The notes: generated from the letters alone by a model not told the origin. A DNA stretch of 64,000 nt from an uncultured Butyrivibrio sp. (GCF_947169445.1 NZ_CAMVPU010000010.1:39572-103571), one strand, 5' to 3'; counted from the first letter of the stretch, positions 1-9,438 are shown. Program-made: numbers and translations.

Positions 1-15
1 CGAATTAATGCATAA

Positions 16-2493
16 TTAATCTAATTTTAACAACATTTTTAAAACTCTGGTCGCACAGAGCTCTAAATCTTTTCTCTTAAGAGCCTTTTTATCTATTGCT
101 TCGAGAAGCTGATCGGTGTAACCACAAGCCATCTTGATATCATTACCTGCAAGAACTTCCTTGTAGTGTTCACCAAAGCCCCACCAGTCACTGACTACCA
201 CGCCATCAAATCCCCACTCATCACGAAGGATTCCTGTCAAAAGATCTTTAGATTCGGAAGTTCTCTGTCCATTTACAATATTGTACGAAGACATAATACT
301 CCATGGCTGTGCTTCCTTGACTATTATCTCAAAAGCCTTCAGATAGATTTCTCTGATGGCACGCTCTGAGGCTCTTGAATCGCTCTCTCTTCTGTCGGAT
401 TCCTTGTTGTTAAGAGCAAAATGTTTAGGCGTAGCAATGATATTATTGCTCTGGATTCCTCTTACCATGGCTGCTGCCTGCTTACCGGTAAGGAAAGGAT
501 CCTCTGAATAGTATTCGAAGTTTCTGCCGCAAAGCGGGCTTCTGTGGATGTTTACCGCAGGGGTAAGCCATGCTGCAAAGTTACACTCTTTGGCCTCCAT
601 TCCGCCTGCAACGCCAACTTCATAGCATATTTCCTCATTCCAGCTGCAAGCCAGAAGCGTAGCACATGGAAATGCTGTGGTAGAAACTCCTACTTCAGGC
701 GCAATTCTGACACCTGCAGGTCCATCACAGGTCTGTGCATTAGGAACACCCACTTCCGGAAGATTACCATAACCAAAAGTATTAGCCATTCCCACATTAG
801 GCTGACCTCCAAGAAGTGCTGCCAGCTGTTCATTGGAAAGCTGTGCCACGAAATCTTCAAGAGATACTTTACACTGAGCAACTTCAATAAACTTCTTAGG
901 ATCATCCTCTGAAGCAGGGGCCCAGAGCTGCATCTTGCTCTGCGGACGGACAACAGGTGTCTTTAGAACGTCAAGCCCTATCGTCTCTCTCCAGTTCTTT
1001 TTCCTCGGGAAGATGGTCGCATAGGTATCAACATGCTCAAGCTGCGGAAGCTCTTCATAACTTCCATCTGAAAGCATGCGCTTTTTAAGCGAGGTTGGAA
1101 CAAGTTTATTGGATAGCTGCTCCACCACTGTATCTTTTTTCAATACAAACTTATAATCCAGTTCTCTTACATCTCTTACTGATGTGCCAAGATAAAACCT
1201 GTATTCACCCTTTTCAAGGAGCCAGGCTGCTTTTTTCACCTTGCCCAGATCATCATAGGAAGCCATATCATCCATATAAAGTGCGATAGTGACGCGCTGG
1301 CTTTCGCCGGGCTGCAAAAGACGTGTCTTGGAATAGCCACCAAGGACCTTTGCCGGCTTTCCAAGCTTGCCCTGAGGTGCACTGTAATAGAGCTGCACTA
1401 CTTCTTTTCCAGGAATTTTACCTACATTGGTTACTGTAACACTGGCAACAATTGCATCTGCTAAAGAGCTCTTTTTTCCATCGTCTTCATCATCAGCGCC
1501 AACAGAAAAAGCCTCTGCCTTGGCATCCTCCAACAGGAATGTGGTATAGGACAGTCCAAAGCCAAATGGATAATTTACCTTTTTTGCAGCTTGCGGGATA
1601 GTTTCAAAATATCTGTAGCCAACATAGATATCTTCTGTGTAATCTACATATTCATCATTTTCATGGAAGCCCTCAGTTGAAGGATAGTCCTCAAGCTTCG
1701 CTGCAAAAGTATCAGCAAGTTTGCCTGAAGGATTCGCTTTACCAAGAAGGATCTTTGCCGCAGCAAGTCCGCCTTCTATTCCACCCTGCCAAGCCATAAG
1801 CACGGAAGAAATGCCGTCATCGTTCTTAAACCAGGTGGTGTCTACAACTCCTCCGACGTTCATCACAACAATTACATTAGAGAAATTCTCTTTTACCTGC
1901 TTAACCATTTTCTTCTCGGCATTTGTCAGGTAAAAATCGCCATGCTCAAAGACTTTATCGCCAAGAGCCACCAGATCAGGAACTTCGCACTTAATCTCCC
2001 TCTCTACTCCGGCCACTTTTCTATCCCAGCCCTCACCGGAAAATCTGCTGATAGAAATAATAGCAGTATCTGTATAAGCTGCAGCATCTGTAAGAAGGTC
2101 TTCAGAAAGTGCCGGCTCTTTTAACATGCCGGGAGCTACGCCCTGCTTGTACTGCTGCTCTACATAATCCTTATAAAAAGCTGCTGTCTTATCAAAAACA
2201 GTTACTTCGTCTGAATACTGAGACAGTCCCTCATACAGGTTTCTGATATAAGGAACGGTTACATCTCCGCTTCCTCCGCCACCTTTTACATAGTCGAAGG
2301 TTCCCTTTCCAAAAAGCGCTACCCTGCTGCCTCTTTGAAGTGGAAGCACATTTCTATCATTTTTCAAAAGAACCATTCCTTCGCAGGCTGCGTTGCAGGA
2401 AAGTTCAATGTGTTCCTTGCTGGCTGTAACAAATGTCCTGTCCTTCCCAAGAGGGAGGTTAGGTGTAAATTTAATTCTTGCCCATTTTTCCAT
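16..2493 (-). CDS. Beta-glucosidase, glycoside hydrolase family 3, permuted domain order
   Basis: Probably hydrolyses beta-glucosides such as cellodextrins in the cytoplasm; no signal peptide is visible. The 825-residue protein carries GH3 domains in permuted order. The alpha/beta sandwich comes first (about residues 25-290, starting near the CEGMVLLKNDRNVLPL segment). A fibronectin-III-like domain follows (about 330-450, after FGFGLSYTTF), and the TIM barrel is last (about 555-825). The catalytic nucleophile is Asp769 in VVSDWWG, and KHFALNN is the expected barrel motif. The same permutation is known from Butyrivibrio fibrisolvens and Ruminococcus albus beta-glucosidases. The start is supported by a GAGG ribosome site 9 nt upstream. 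The exact substrate (glucoside or xyloside) cannot be read from sequence. Confidence 0.92.
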   Translation of the reverse strand: MEKWARIKFTPNLPLGKDRTFVTASKEHIELSCNAACEGMVLLKNDRNVLPLQRGSRVALFGKGTFDYVKGGGGSGDVTVPYIRNLYEGLSQYSDEVTVFDKTAAFYKDYVEQQYKQGVAPGMLKEPALSEDLLTDAAAYTDTAIISISRFSGEGWDRKVAGVEREIKCEVPDLVALGDKVFEHGDFYLTNAEKKMVKQVKENFSNVIVVMNVGGVVDTTWFKNDDGISSVLMAWQGGIEGGLAAAKILLGKANPSGKLADTFAAKLEDYPSTEGFHENDEYVDYTEDIYVGYRYFETIPQAAKKVNYPFGFGLSYTTFLLEDAKAEAFSVGADDEDDGKKSSLADAIVASVTVTNVGKIPGKEVVQLYYSAPQGKLGKPAKVLGGYSKTRLLQPGESQRVTIALYMDDMASYDDLGKVKKAAWLLEKGEYRFYLGTSVRDVRELDYKFVLKKDTVVEQLSNKLVPTSLKKRMLSDGSYEELPQLEHVDTYATIFPRKKNWRETIGLDVLKTPVVRPQSKMQLWAPASEDDPKKFIEVAQCKVSLEDFVAQLSNEQLAALLGGQPNVGMANTFGYGNLPEVGVPNAQTCDGPAGVRIAPEVGVSTTAFPCATLLACSWNEEICYEVGVAGGMEAKECNFAAWLTPAVNIHRSPLCGRNFEYYSEDPFLTGKQAAAMVRGIQSNNIIATPKHFALNNKESDRRESDSRASERAIREIYLKAFEIIVKEAQPWSIMSSYNIVNGQRTSESKDLLTGILRDEWGFDGVVVSDWWGFGEHYKEVLAGNDIKMACGYTDQLLEAIDKKALKRKDLELCATRVLKMLLKLD

Positions 2494-2765
2494 GTCTACT
2501 ACCTCATCAGGTTTCTATTTTTCTTGTAAAAATCTGTGTTTTAGTGCCTCAATAATTTAAAGTTAGCATAAGCATATTTTTTTAACAATGAAAAGAATAC
2601 ACATCTTTATCACATTCTTTTTGTACACATTGTTATGATTCTGTGTTAAAGTAATATTGCGTAGAAAATAGTTTCCGGCAATTCTTTGCCTTATTATTCT
2701 ATAAATCCTACGCATTCGTATTCATTTGTCTTTTTCACAATGAATAAATCTCCGGAAGAAAGGAA
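2494..2765. promoter_or_regulatory. Divergent intergenic region, GH3 gene / mgtE
   Basis: AT-rich spacer between the minus-strand GH3 gene and plus-strand mgtE. A plausible plus-strand promoter is TTGTTA (2630-2635), a 16-nt spacer and TAATAT (2652-2657). No convincing minus-strand promoter could be fixed. I see no M-box (ykoK) core, although mgtE follows. Confidence 0.4.
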
Positions 2766-2843
2766 GGTGGTTTTATGAAGTCAGATTCACATTTATGCGG
2801 CAGTGACAGTGTGCCCGGTCGAAGTACCAATTTCAAAACCACC
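2766..2843 (+). promoter_or_regulatory. Candidate structured leader of mgtE
   Basis: A perfect 9-bp stem is formed by GGTGGTTTT (2766-2774) and AAAACCACC (2835-2843). It encloses a smaller possible stem (CACAT 2788-2792 with GTGTG 2809-2813). The 3' arm ends 6 nt before the mgtE ribosome site (AAGGAG, about 2850-2856). The 5' arm covers part of another strong ribosome site (GGAAGGTGG) belonging to a short upstream ORF. The structure resembles a translational or riboswitch-type leader, but it does not match the Mg2+ M-box. Function is inferred from position only. Confidence 0.4.
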
Positions 2844-2900
2844 AACTTAAAAGGAGATTATTATAATGGAATTACAAGAAGAAGAGAAGACAATCGCTGA
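2775..2900 (+). CDS. Possible 41-residue upstream ORF (leader peptide) of mgtE
   Basis: The ATG at 2775 lies 4 nt after GGAAGGTGG, a good ribosome site. The frame stays open for 41 codons and stops at TGA 2898-2900, overlapping the first 35 bases of mgtE in another frame. The product begins MKSDSHLCGSDSVPG and resembles no family I know. It lies within the 9-bp stem that masks its own ribosome site. It could be a leader peptide coupling translation to mgtE, or chance. Conservation in related genomes would decide. Confidence 0.3.
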   Translation: MKSDSHLCGSDSVPGRSTNFKTTNLKGDYYNGITRRREDNR

Positions 2901-4233
2901 AACTCTGCAAGAGCTTCTTGAGTCCAGGAAATACACTCTGCTTCGCCAGACTCTCGCCGAGATGAACACTACTGATATAGCTGCTGCTATGAGCGAGATG
3001 GAGGAGGAGGATTCTCTTAAGATGTTCAGAATCCTTCCCAAGGATATGGCCGCCGACGTATTTGCTGATCTGGAACTGGATAATCAGCAGTATATTATCC
3101 GTTCTCTGTCTGACCGAGAGGCTTCCAACATTATTGACAATCTGATGGCCGACGATGCTACCGATTTGCTGGAAGAAATGCCTGCAAATGTTGTTAAGCG
3201 TATTTTGGCCAATGCAAGCCCTGAGACAAGGGCCGATATTAATCATCTGCTTCAGTATCCGGAAGATTCCGCCGGCAGTATCATGACTGTGGAGTACGTG
3301 GACCTTCGAGAGGACATGACTGTTTCAGATGCTATTGAGCGTATCCGTAAAAAGGGTGTGGATTCTGAGACCATCAATATCTGCTACGTAGTTACCAGAC
3401 AAAAGATCCTGGTAGGCACTGTAGCTCTAAGATATCTTCTTATCATGAAGCCTGATGAGATAATCGGTGACATCATGAATACCAATGTCATCAGCATCAA
3501 CACCATGACTGACCAGGAAGAAGCTGCCAGAATGTTCCAGAAATACGGCTTCACTGCCATGCCTGTCGTTGACAACGAAACCCGTATGGTTGGTATCATC
3601 ACCATCGATGACGTAGTGGACATCCTGGAAGAAGAGGCTACCGAGGATATCGAGAAGATGGCTGCTATCGTGCCATCCGACAAGCCTTATCCCAAGATAG
3701 GCATATTCGAAACCTATAAGAGCAGAATACCGTGGCTATTGTTTTTGATGGTAAGTGCAACCTTTACAGGCGCCATCATTACCGGATTCGAAGATGCTTT
3801 ATCTGCATATGTTGTTCTTACTGCGTATATCCCGATGCTCATGGATACCGGCGGTAATGCAGGCGGACAAGCAAGCGTATCAATCATTCGTGCCCTTTCA
3901 CTTAAAGAAATCGAATTTAGTGACATTTTCAAAATAATCTGGAAAGAAATTAGAGTAGCAGTGCTTTGCGGATTAACTCTTTCCGCAGCTAATTTCCTGA
4001 AATTATTGTTATTTGATAAGCTCACAATAACTGTAGCTGCAGTCATCTGCCTCACACTGCTGTTGGTTGTCACCATAGCCAAACTTGTCGGATGCTGCCT
4101 GCCAATGCTTGCTTCCAGAGTAGGCTTTGACCCAGCCGTAATGGCTAGCCCATTCATCACTACAATCGTTGACGCACTATCTCTTTTGATATACTTCAAC
4201 ATTGCAACCCGAATGCTCCATCTTGTCGCGTAA
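2866..4233 (+). CDS. mgtE: Magnesium transporter MgtE
   Basis: Mg2+-gated Mg2+ channel/transporter of the cytoplasmic membrane; 455 residues is the normal length. Order: N-terminal alpha-superhelical MgtE_N domain (about 1-130, with the MADDATDLLEEMP repeat motif), two CBS domains (about 135-255), then a five-helix membrane domain (about 280-455). The pore region contains PMLMDTGGNAGGQAS, the signature loop of the family. The start has an AAGGAG site 9 nt upstream. The gene is monocistronic: a strong hairpin terminator follows directly. The leader upstream may regulate it. Confidence 0.96.
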   Translation: MELQEEEKTIAETLQELLESRKYTLLRQTLAEMNTTDIAAAMSEMEEEDSLKMFRILPKDMAADVFADLELDNQQYIIRSLSDREASNIIDNLMADDATDLLEEMPANVVKRILANASPETRADINHLLQYPEDSAGSIMTVEYVDLREDMTVSDAIERIRKKGVDSETINICYVVTRQKILVGTVALRYLLIMKPDEIIGDIMNTNVISINTMTDQEEAARMFQKYGFTAMPVVDNETRMVGIITIDDVVDILEEEATEDIEKMAAIVPSDKPYPKIGIFETYKSRIPWLLFLMVSATFTGAIITGFEDALSAYVVLTAYIPMLMDTGGNAGGQASVSIIRALSLKEIEFSDIFKIIWKEIRVAVLCGLTLSAANFLKLLLFDKLTITVAAVICLTLLLVVTIAKLVGCCLPMLASRVGFDPAVMASPFITTIVDALSLLIYFNIATRMLHLVA

Positions 4234-4236
4234 CTA

Positions 4237-4266
4237 AAGGCCGCCCACTATAAAATGGGCGGCCTT
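4237..4266. terminator. Bidirectional terminator between mgtE and the lipoprotein gene
   Basis: Perfect 11-bp GC-rich stem (AAGGCCGCCCA 4237-4247 / TGGGCGGCCTT 4256-4266) followed by ATTTT on the plus strand. It lies 3 nt after the mgtE stop and 3 nt before the convergent stop at 4270, so it probably serves both genes. Confidence 0.9.
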
Positions 4267-4269
4267 ATT

Positions 4270-5937
4270 TTAATGCGTTATTGTATATTCATAAGCCGTG
4301 TTGTAGGTAGCTACGTAGAGGGTATCTCCCACAACCTTGAACTGGTATGCCGCAGAATTCACAGGAATTGTGTCATATTTTTCTCCAGTGAAGCGGTCAA
4401 GAAGATAGATATAATCCGGCTCCGCAGTGAAGCCATAGCCACAGATAATCGTGTCATCCACGATGCAGAAATTATCCCCATTCGCCACCAGTGGCTCTGA
4501 CCTGAAAATAACCTCATTAGTATTGACATCAATAGCCACAATATAGTTAGACCATGACTCTTCTGAAGCATATCCCGAATGTCCAAGCTCCACATACAGA
4601 ACATTATCAATAAGTGTGGCATACTTTACAAACTGCGCCGCATTTGAAAGACGTCCCTCTGCCAGGTCAGGACCATTGCAAAGATCCAGAAGATCAAAAT
4701 TATAGTACATTTTTTGCATATCTTTGTCATATACCTGAAGGTGCTGGTACATATACTCAAATTCATAGGGGTCGCTGCCGGTATAATAGTAGTTCTCATC
4801 TTCGTGAGACAGATACTCCACTTCAAATCCGTGTTTCTCAGCCCACACACTGGTATCCAGCCAGTCAGTCTTATCTTCTTTAGTCTGAACAAGCGAAATA
4901 TGGTTAGATCCTGCAGTCACACCATCGGCAAGATATCTTTTCCAGGTGGGATTTTCTATCCTTACACTGTCAGGTGTCGGTTCTTCTACCTTAGGTTCAA
5001 TCTCTTGTACCTCACCATCCACCTCTTTTACCATTTCCTCCAGATTCTGAGCCTTATCAAGAACATATGCCTTTTGGAGAAGATCAGGGTATTCGCTTAC
5101 AGGTAAAAGAACTTCAAGATATCCCGTAGCATATGAAGCGATCTCGTAAGGTGAAAAGAAAATATTAAGTCCCTTTTCATCTATATTCCAGGAATAGGTA
5201 TCATTATCGAGCTTTTGCTGGAACACATCGGCAGGTTCTCCGTCATCCGGGAAATAGAAACTGTCTACTTCCTCAAGAAGTCCATCGTAATCAGTGTAGG
5301 CTTTTCCAAGTTCCGACCTCACGCTTGCTGCCAGATATGAAGTGTCTGCAAGAACAGCTTTAAGCTTAATGTCAGATCCTGTAACAGGATCAATATTGAT
5401 TGAGTAACTGCCATGATTTGGATGGGCACCACCAGCAAATTCATAGAAGCTTGCGATCATCGTAAATATGCGATCATCCGCTCTGACCACACTTACACGA
5501 AGTTCACTGGAATAATCCGGATCCTCATAAAATGTATCTTCCTGAGCCCACTTTGCATACTCGGAAACCATTTCAGGAGTATTGTTGCTCCATCCAAAGT
5601 TATACTCACTAATTCTTTCAGCCAGCTTGGGATACTGCTTTTTGTACTCATCTGATAATACTATTTCAGGATATATACCATTTGCATACTCTTTGTCACC
5701 AACCTTGCAGGAAAGATGGTGATTCACAATTGTGACCGGTGTGTCATATTTCTGTGTATCTGCCGCATTATCTGCAGAAGCATCTTTCTTTTCGTCTGCT
5801 CCTGTTGTGCTCTCAAACGAAGCACCCTGGCCGCTTTCCTGAGCCTGTCCTCCATCCGCAGCCTTGTTTCCACAGCCTCCAAGACACATAACCGCCACCA
5901 TGGTCAAAGCCATAGCTCCTAAAAATTTCTTTTTCAT
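4270..5937 (-). CDS. Lipoprotein with DUF3298-type domain and propeller-like C-terminal half
   Basis: Predicted surface lipoprotein of 555 residues. The ATG at 5937 is preferred because GGAG lies 7 nt upstream; an in-frame ATG at 5952 would place that site inside the coding region. The signal peptide starts MKKKFLGAMALTMV and ends at lipobox LGGC. Residues about 75-290 resemble DUF4163/DUF3298 (FAGGAHPNHGSYSINIDPVTG and a WNIDEKGLNIFFSPYEIA-like segment), as in the RsiV and PdaC extracellular regions. The C-terminal half contains strand-rich repeats such as IYLLDRFTGEKYDTIPVN, suggestive of a beta-propeller. No function is established. It may be transcribed alone, as its 5' gap could hold a promoter. 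Confidence 0.75.
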   Translation of the reverse strand: MKKKFLGAMALTMVAVMCLGGCGNKAADGGQAQESGQGASFESTTGADEKKDASADNAADTQKYDTPVTIVNHHLSCKVGDKEYANGIYPEIVLSDEYKKQYPKLAERISEYNFGWSNNTPEMVSEYAKWAQEDTFYEDPDYSSELRVSVVRADDRIFTMIASFYEFAGGAHPNHGSYSINIDPVTGSDIKLKAVLADTSYLAASVRSELGKAYTDYDGLLEEVDSFYFPDDGEPADVFQQKLDNDTYSWNIDEKGLNIFFSPYEIASYATGYLEVLLPVSEYPDLLQKAYVLDKAQNLEEMVKEVDGEVQEIEPKVEEPTPDSVRIENPTWKRYLADGVTAGSNHISLVQTKEDKTDWLDTSVWAEKHGFEVEYLSHEDENYYYTGSDPYEFEYMYQHLQVYDKDMQKMYYNFDLLDLCNGPDLAEGRLSNAAQFVKYATLIDNVLYVELGHSGYASEESWSNYIVAIDVNTNEVIFRSEPLVANGDNFCIVDDTIICGYGFTAEPDYIYLLDRFTGEKYDTIPVNSAAYQFKVVGDTLYVATYNTAYEYTITH

Positions 5938-6026
5938 AATTTTTCTCCTCATAAATCAAAGCACACATAGACTCAATTCCGCTTTGAATTCCCAACTCCG
6001 GCAGAATTCATCTAATACGCACTGTA

Positions 6027-7799
6027 TTAACTACTATACCTGTAAACTCTAGTCTCATAGGGGCGTAGATACCCCTTTTTGAGTTCAAGTTCATTTAACT
6101 CATTTTGAACATATTCAGCCATTTCCTCAACTTTACTTTTTGAAACGCCATGAGCCTTTTCACTATGCTTTTTACTATGCTTTTTATCAGCTTTCAAATC
6201 CGGATAATTACACAACACCAGTTCTCCGTGGCGCCCTGCAAACTTCGCAGGTTTATGCGCTCTCACAGGCAGCCTGGAAAATGAGCATATAACCAAATAG
6301 CTTTCACCGTCAAGGCTTCTTTCGTACATGTAAATGTTGTTATCCTTGGGGAAATGTTCTGTGTACTCGCCATAAATAAGCGTTTTCGAACTCTTTCTAA
6401 GTTCCAGACACTTCCTGTAAAAATTCAGGATACTATTCTGATCTGCTTCTTCTCTTTTGACATTAACCTTCTTGTAATTGGGGTTAACATAAAACCAGGG
6501 CCTTGTCTTCGAAAAGCCTGCGTTTTCAGTATCATCCCACTGCATGGGAGTTCTGGCAGAATCTCTGCTGGATAAATGGATACGGTGAAGCCTTCGCTCC
6601 GGATCCTCCTTCAAGTGATAAGTATGATAATTTGTTATAGACGAAACATCCACATACTGGTCAATTGACATGAGCTTTATATTCGTCATGCCAATCTCCT
6701 GCCCCTGATATATAAAGGGCGTTCCCTGCTGAAAGATGTAGCTAGCCGCCAGCATTGTGCCGCTTTCCCGCCAAAAGAGCTCGCTTCCGTATCTACTGAT
6801 GATCCTTGGATGATCATGATTTTCCAGATATAGTGCGTTCCATCCTTTTCCCGCAAGCGCAGTCTGCCACTTGGTAAAAGCCTTTTTTAGCTTAGTTAAA
6901 GAAAAGGGCCTGTGGACATACTCTGTATAAAGACAGTCCGCCATCATATGGTCAAAAGAAAACATCATATCCAAAGACTTTGTGGGCCCTGTCAGATACT
7001 TCATGGCTGAGCTCACTGTTGTCATAGGGCCTTCTCCCAGCTGAAAGCAATCATAGTCATCGCATACCTTCCTGAACTCGGCAAGGTACTCATGAATATG
7101 GGGGCCATCCTTATAATAGGGCATTCCGTTTACAGCAGGCAAAAAAGGAAGTCCATTTGGAAGCCCTTCTGCCTTGGATATAAAGTTAATGACATCCTCT
7201 CTGAATCCGTCAACGCCCATATCAAGCCAAAAGCGCATGATACCTTTGACTTCTTCTCTTACCTTTGGGTTATCCATGTTAAGATCCGGCTGTTTTTTGG
7301 CAAAAATATGAAGGTAATACTGGCCTCTTTTTGTGTCATACTCCCAGGCTTCGCCTTCAAAAAGGCTCTTCCAGTTATTGGGTTTATCACGCCAGATATA
7401 ATAATCGCTATACGGGTTATCTTTGCTCTTTCTGCTCTCCAAAAACCACTTGTGTTCATCGGAAGTGTGATTTACCACTAGATCCATTATCACTTTAAGA
7501 CCAAGTGTATGGGCTTTGTTTAAAACTTTTTTAAACTGATCCAGGGTTCCGAAATCAGGATGAATATCTCTGTAATCAGAAATATCGTACCCATAATCAG
7601 CATTAGGTGAGGGATAGATCGGAGAAAACCATATTCCGTCGACTCCAAGTGATTTAACATATTCCAGCTTATCATATACGCCATACAGATCGCCTATACC
7701 ATCACCATTTCCATCTGCAAAGCTGCGAACCCATATCTGGTAAAAGCTCATGGGCTTATACCAGTCTCTTATCTGTTTATCATATTCTTCGTTTTCCAT
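6027..7799 (-). CDS. Alpha-glucosidase / oligo-1,6-glucosidase, GH13
   Basis: Cytoplasmic GH13 (subfamily 31-like) enzyme expected to cleave alpha-glucosidic bonds in isomalto- or malto-oligosaccharides. It has 590 residues from the ATG at 7799, preferred over an upstream in-frame start because GAGG sits 7 nt before it. Catalytic residues by motif: nucleophile Asp202 in GFREDV, acid/base Glu256 in LGEGP, transition-state Asp329 in ENHD. The calcium-loop DGNGDGIGD is at about 29-37. The loop has GFREDV where GFRMDV or GFRIDV is usual. It follows the GT4 gene by 61 nt and is probably co-transcribed. Trehalose-6-phosphate hydrolase is an alternative within this family. Confidence 0.9.
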   Translation of the reverse strand: MENEEYDKQIRDWYKPMSFYQIWVRSFADGNGDGIGDLYGVYDKLEYVKSLGVDGIWFSPIYPSPNADYGYDISDYRDIHPDFGTLDQFKKVLNKAHTLGLKVIMDLVVNHTSDEHKWFLESRKSKDNPYSDYYIWRDKPNNWKSLFEGEAWEYDTKRGQYYLHIFAKKQPDLNMDNPKVREEVKGIMRFWLDMGVDGFREDVINFISKAEGLPNGLPFLPAVNGMPYYKDGPHIHEYLAEFRKVCDDYDCFQLGEGPMTTVSSAMKYLTGPTKSLDMMFSFDHMMADCLYTEYVHRPFSLTKLKKAFTKWQTALAGKGWNALYLENHDHPRIISRYGSELFWRESGTMLAASYIFQQGTPFIYQGQEIGMTNIKLMSIDQYVDVSSITNYHTYHLKEDPERRLHRIHLSSRDSARTPMQWDDTENAGFSKTRPWFYVNPNYKKVNVKREEADQNSILNFYRKCLELRKSSKTLIYGEYTEHFPKDNNIYMYERSLDGESYLVICSFSRLPVRAHKPAKFAGRHGELVLCNYPDLKADKKHSKKHSEKAHGVSKSKVEEMAEYVQNELNELELKKGYLRPYETRVYRYSS

Positions 7800-7860
7800 G
7801 ATTTTTCCTCGATATGTTTTTATTCCTGTATTAGGCTTCAAAGAATAAACTCATTAATTA

Positions 7861-9438
7861 TCAATTATCATCATATTTTTCGTCAGAATAATCACTTGTC
7901 AGATTTTCTTTTATTTTTCCCAAGCCCTCGTTTATATTACTCTTCAAGTTTTCAACATCATCTCTAATATCATTCTTGAAGTCTTCCACATTGTCCTTAA
8001 TATCTTGGATATTTACCTTTACTTCATCAAGGAAATCCTCGTAGTTTTCTCTCATTCCCTCTACGAAGTCTTCATAATTTTCCTTTACATCCACTCTGAG
8101 CTCTCTTGGAAGGTCTACAAATACCTTCTGAGTGCCATTAAGAATAGTCGCCGCAGAATTCATAAGGTATTCAAAGCTCTGATGTTTGCGTATGCCAAGT
8201 TCTCCGGACACCGCAAGTTCATGAACTTCTTTATATCTGTCATAGCCAATTCTCACCGCCTGATCCCAGGAAATATAGATTTCATCCATAGCATTCTGAC
8301 CTGCCACATGAAGCGCATCCAGGTCACTTCCTATCTTTTCCAAAAGAGCAGACATGCTATCAGCATTCTCCTCAATAAGGTAGCCGTTTCTGCCATCTGT
8401 AATTCCCTCTGCAGCGCAGGAGCCTTTAATAAGGACACTGGCAAGACCGCAGGCTGCTGCCTCCCTTACCACGATGCCATTGGTATCATAGGTCGATGGG
8501 AAAAGAAACAGATCCGCTCTTGTATTCCAGACTCGAAGCCTTTCCCTGTCATGAATAGGCCCGGTAAAAATAACCTTTCCACTGTGCCCTGCCGCGCCAT
8601 CAGTGTGGGTTAACTTTTCCTCCTGTCCTTCCTCCTGTGAATAAACATCCAGAGAAATGCCGTATTCTTTTACCTTATCCTGCATTTCTGCCGCATCAGC
8701 GCCGCCGCCCACAAAGACCATTCTAAAGTCCATTCCTTTTTCAGAAAGGATTTTCATGGCATCCACAATTATAGGCAGTCCCTTATACTTCATTATTCTT
8801 CCAACAAAAAGAAAAAGTGGCACGTTCTCAGGAATGTCATAGGAAGCATTTAGATTTTTTACCGCCTGCGAGTCTGCTCTTCCCTTTGGAAAGTCCACGC
8901 CATTAGGCATGACGCGAAGTTCTCCCTGATATCCCAAAGAACGCAGATTTTCACCGGCTCCTTCCGAAACCACCCACACATCATCGCAGGCCTCAATATT
9001 GCTTATCATGGCCCTGATAGCTTCTTTTTTAAGAATACCTTCACCTACAGCTCTCGCAATATCAACATCGAACTTCGTGTGATATGTGAAAATAACCGGT
9101 GCCCCGGTTTCTTTTCTGAGAATCCTTGCCATAATTGCAGAAGCAGCCGGGCAATGAGTATGGATAATATCAGGCCTGCTCTCTGCCATCTGTGCGATTT
9201 CTCTGATAGCCAGCGGGTAACCGGTGCGATATCCATGAACAAACTCCGTTGTATCAAAGCTTGGATATGCCACAACCTTATATGGATATCCGGTATAATT
9301 CGCATCCGGATATCTTGGAGTTCCTACAACAACATTAGACTCAAGTTCTTTGGTAAGCACACTGCCATAGTTCATGACTACATTTGCAACTCCATCTATT
9401 ACAGGTGGAAATGAATCATTTAATAAACAGATATTCAT
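7861..9438 (-). CDS. GT4 glycosyltransferase with amphipathic helical tail
   Basis: GT-B fold glycosyltransferase, family 4, 525 residues from ATG 9438. A longer start at 9453 would put the GGAGAGGG ribosome site inside the gene. The N-terminal Rossmann domain begins MNICLLNDSFPPVIDGVA; the donor domain holds PNGVDFPKG, FVGRIMKYKGL and the EAAACGLASV nucleotide-sugar motif. The family includes processive glucosyltransferases acting on diacylglycerol, so a membrane-associated lipid or polysaccharide role is possible. The last 75 or so residues form a charged helix with roughly 11-residue periodicity (repeated NYEDF, then VEDFKNDIRDDVENLKS). This is not part of the catalytic fold and could bind membrane or self-associate. 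It is followed by the GH13 gene. Confidence 0.85.
   Translation of the reverse strand: MNICLLNDSFPPVIDGVANVVMNYGSVLTKELESNVVVGTPRYPDANYTGYPYKVVAYPSFDTTEFVHGYRTGYPLAIREIAQMAESRPDIIHTHCPAASAIMARILRKETGAPVIFTYHTKFDVDIARAVGEGILKKEAIRAMISNIEACDDVWVVSEGAGENLRSLGYQGELRVMPNGVDFPKGRADSQAVKNLNASYDIPENVPLFLFVGRIMKYKGLPIIVDAMKILSEKGMDFRMVFVGGGADAAEMQDKVKEYGISLDVYSQEEGQEEKLTHTDGAAGHSGKVIFTGPIHDRERLRVWNTRADLFLFPSTYDTNGIVVREAAACGLASVLIKGSCAAEGITDGRNGYLIEENADSMSALLEKIGSDLDALHVAGQNAMDEIYISWDQAVRIGYDRYKEVHELAVSGELGIRKHQSFEYLMNSAATILNGTQKVFVDLPRELRVDVKENYEDFVEGMRENYEDFLDEVKVNIQDIKDNVEDFKNDIRDDVENLKSNINEGLGKIKENLTSDYSDEKYDDN

Noticed and set aside
2640..2865. M-box (ykoK) Mg2+ riboswitch before mgtE
   Set aside because: None of the conserved M-box core sequence is present; only the 9-bp stem leader is reported.
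8005..8613. 202-codon plus-strand frame over the glycosyltransferase gene
   Set aside because: Fully overlaps a recognised GT4 gene on the other strand and lacks initiation signals.
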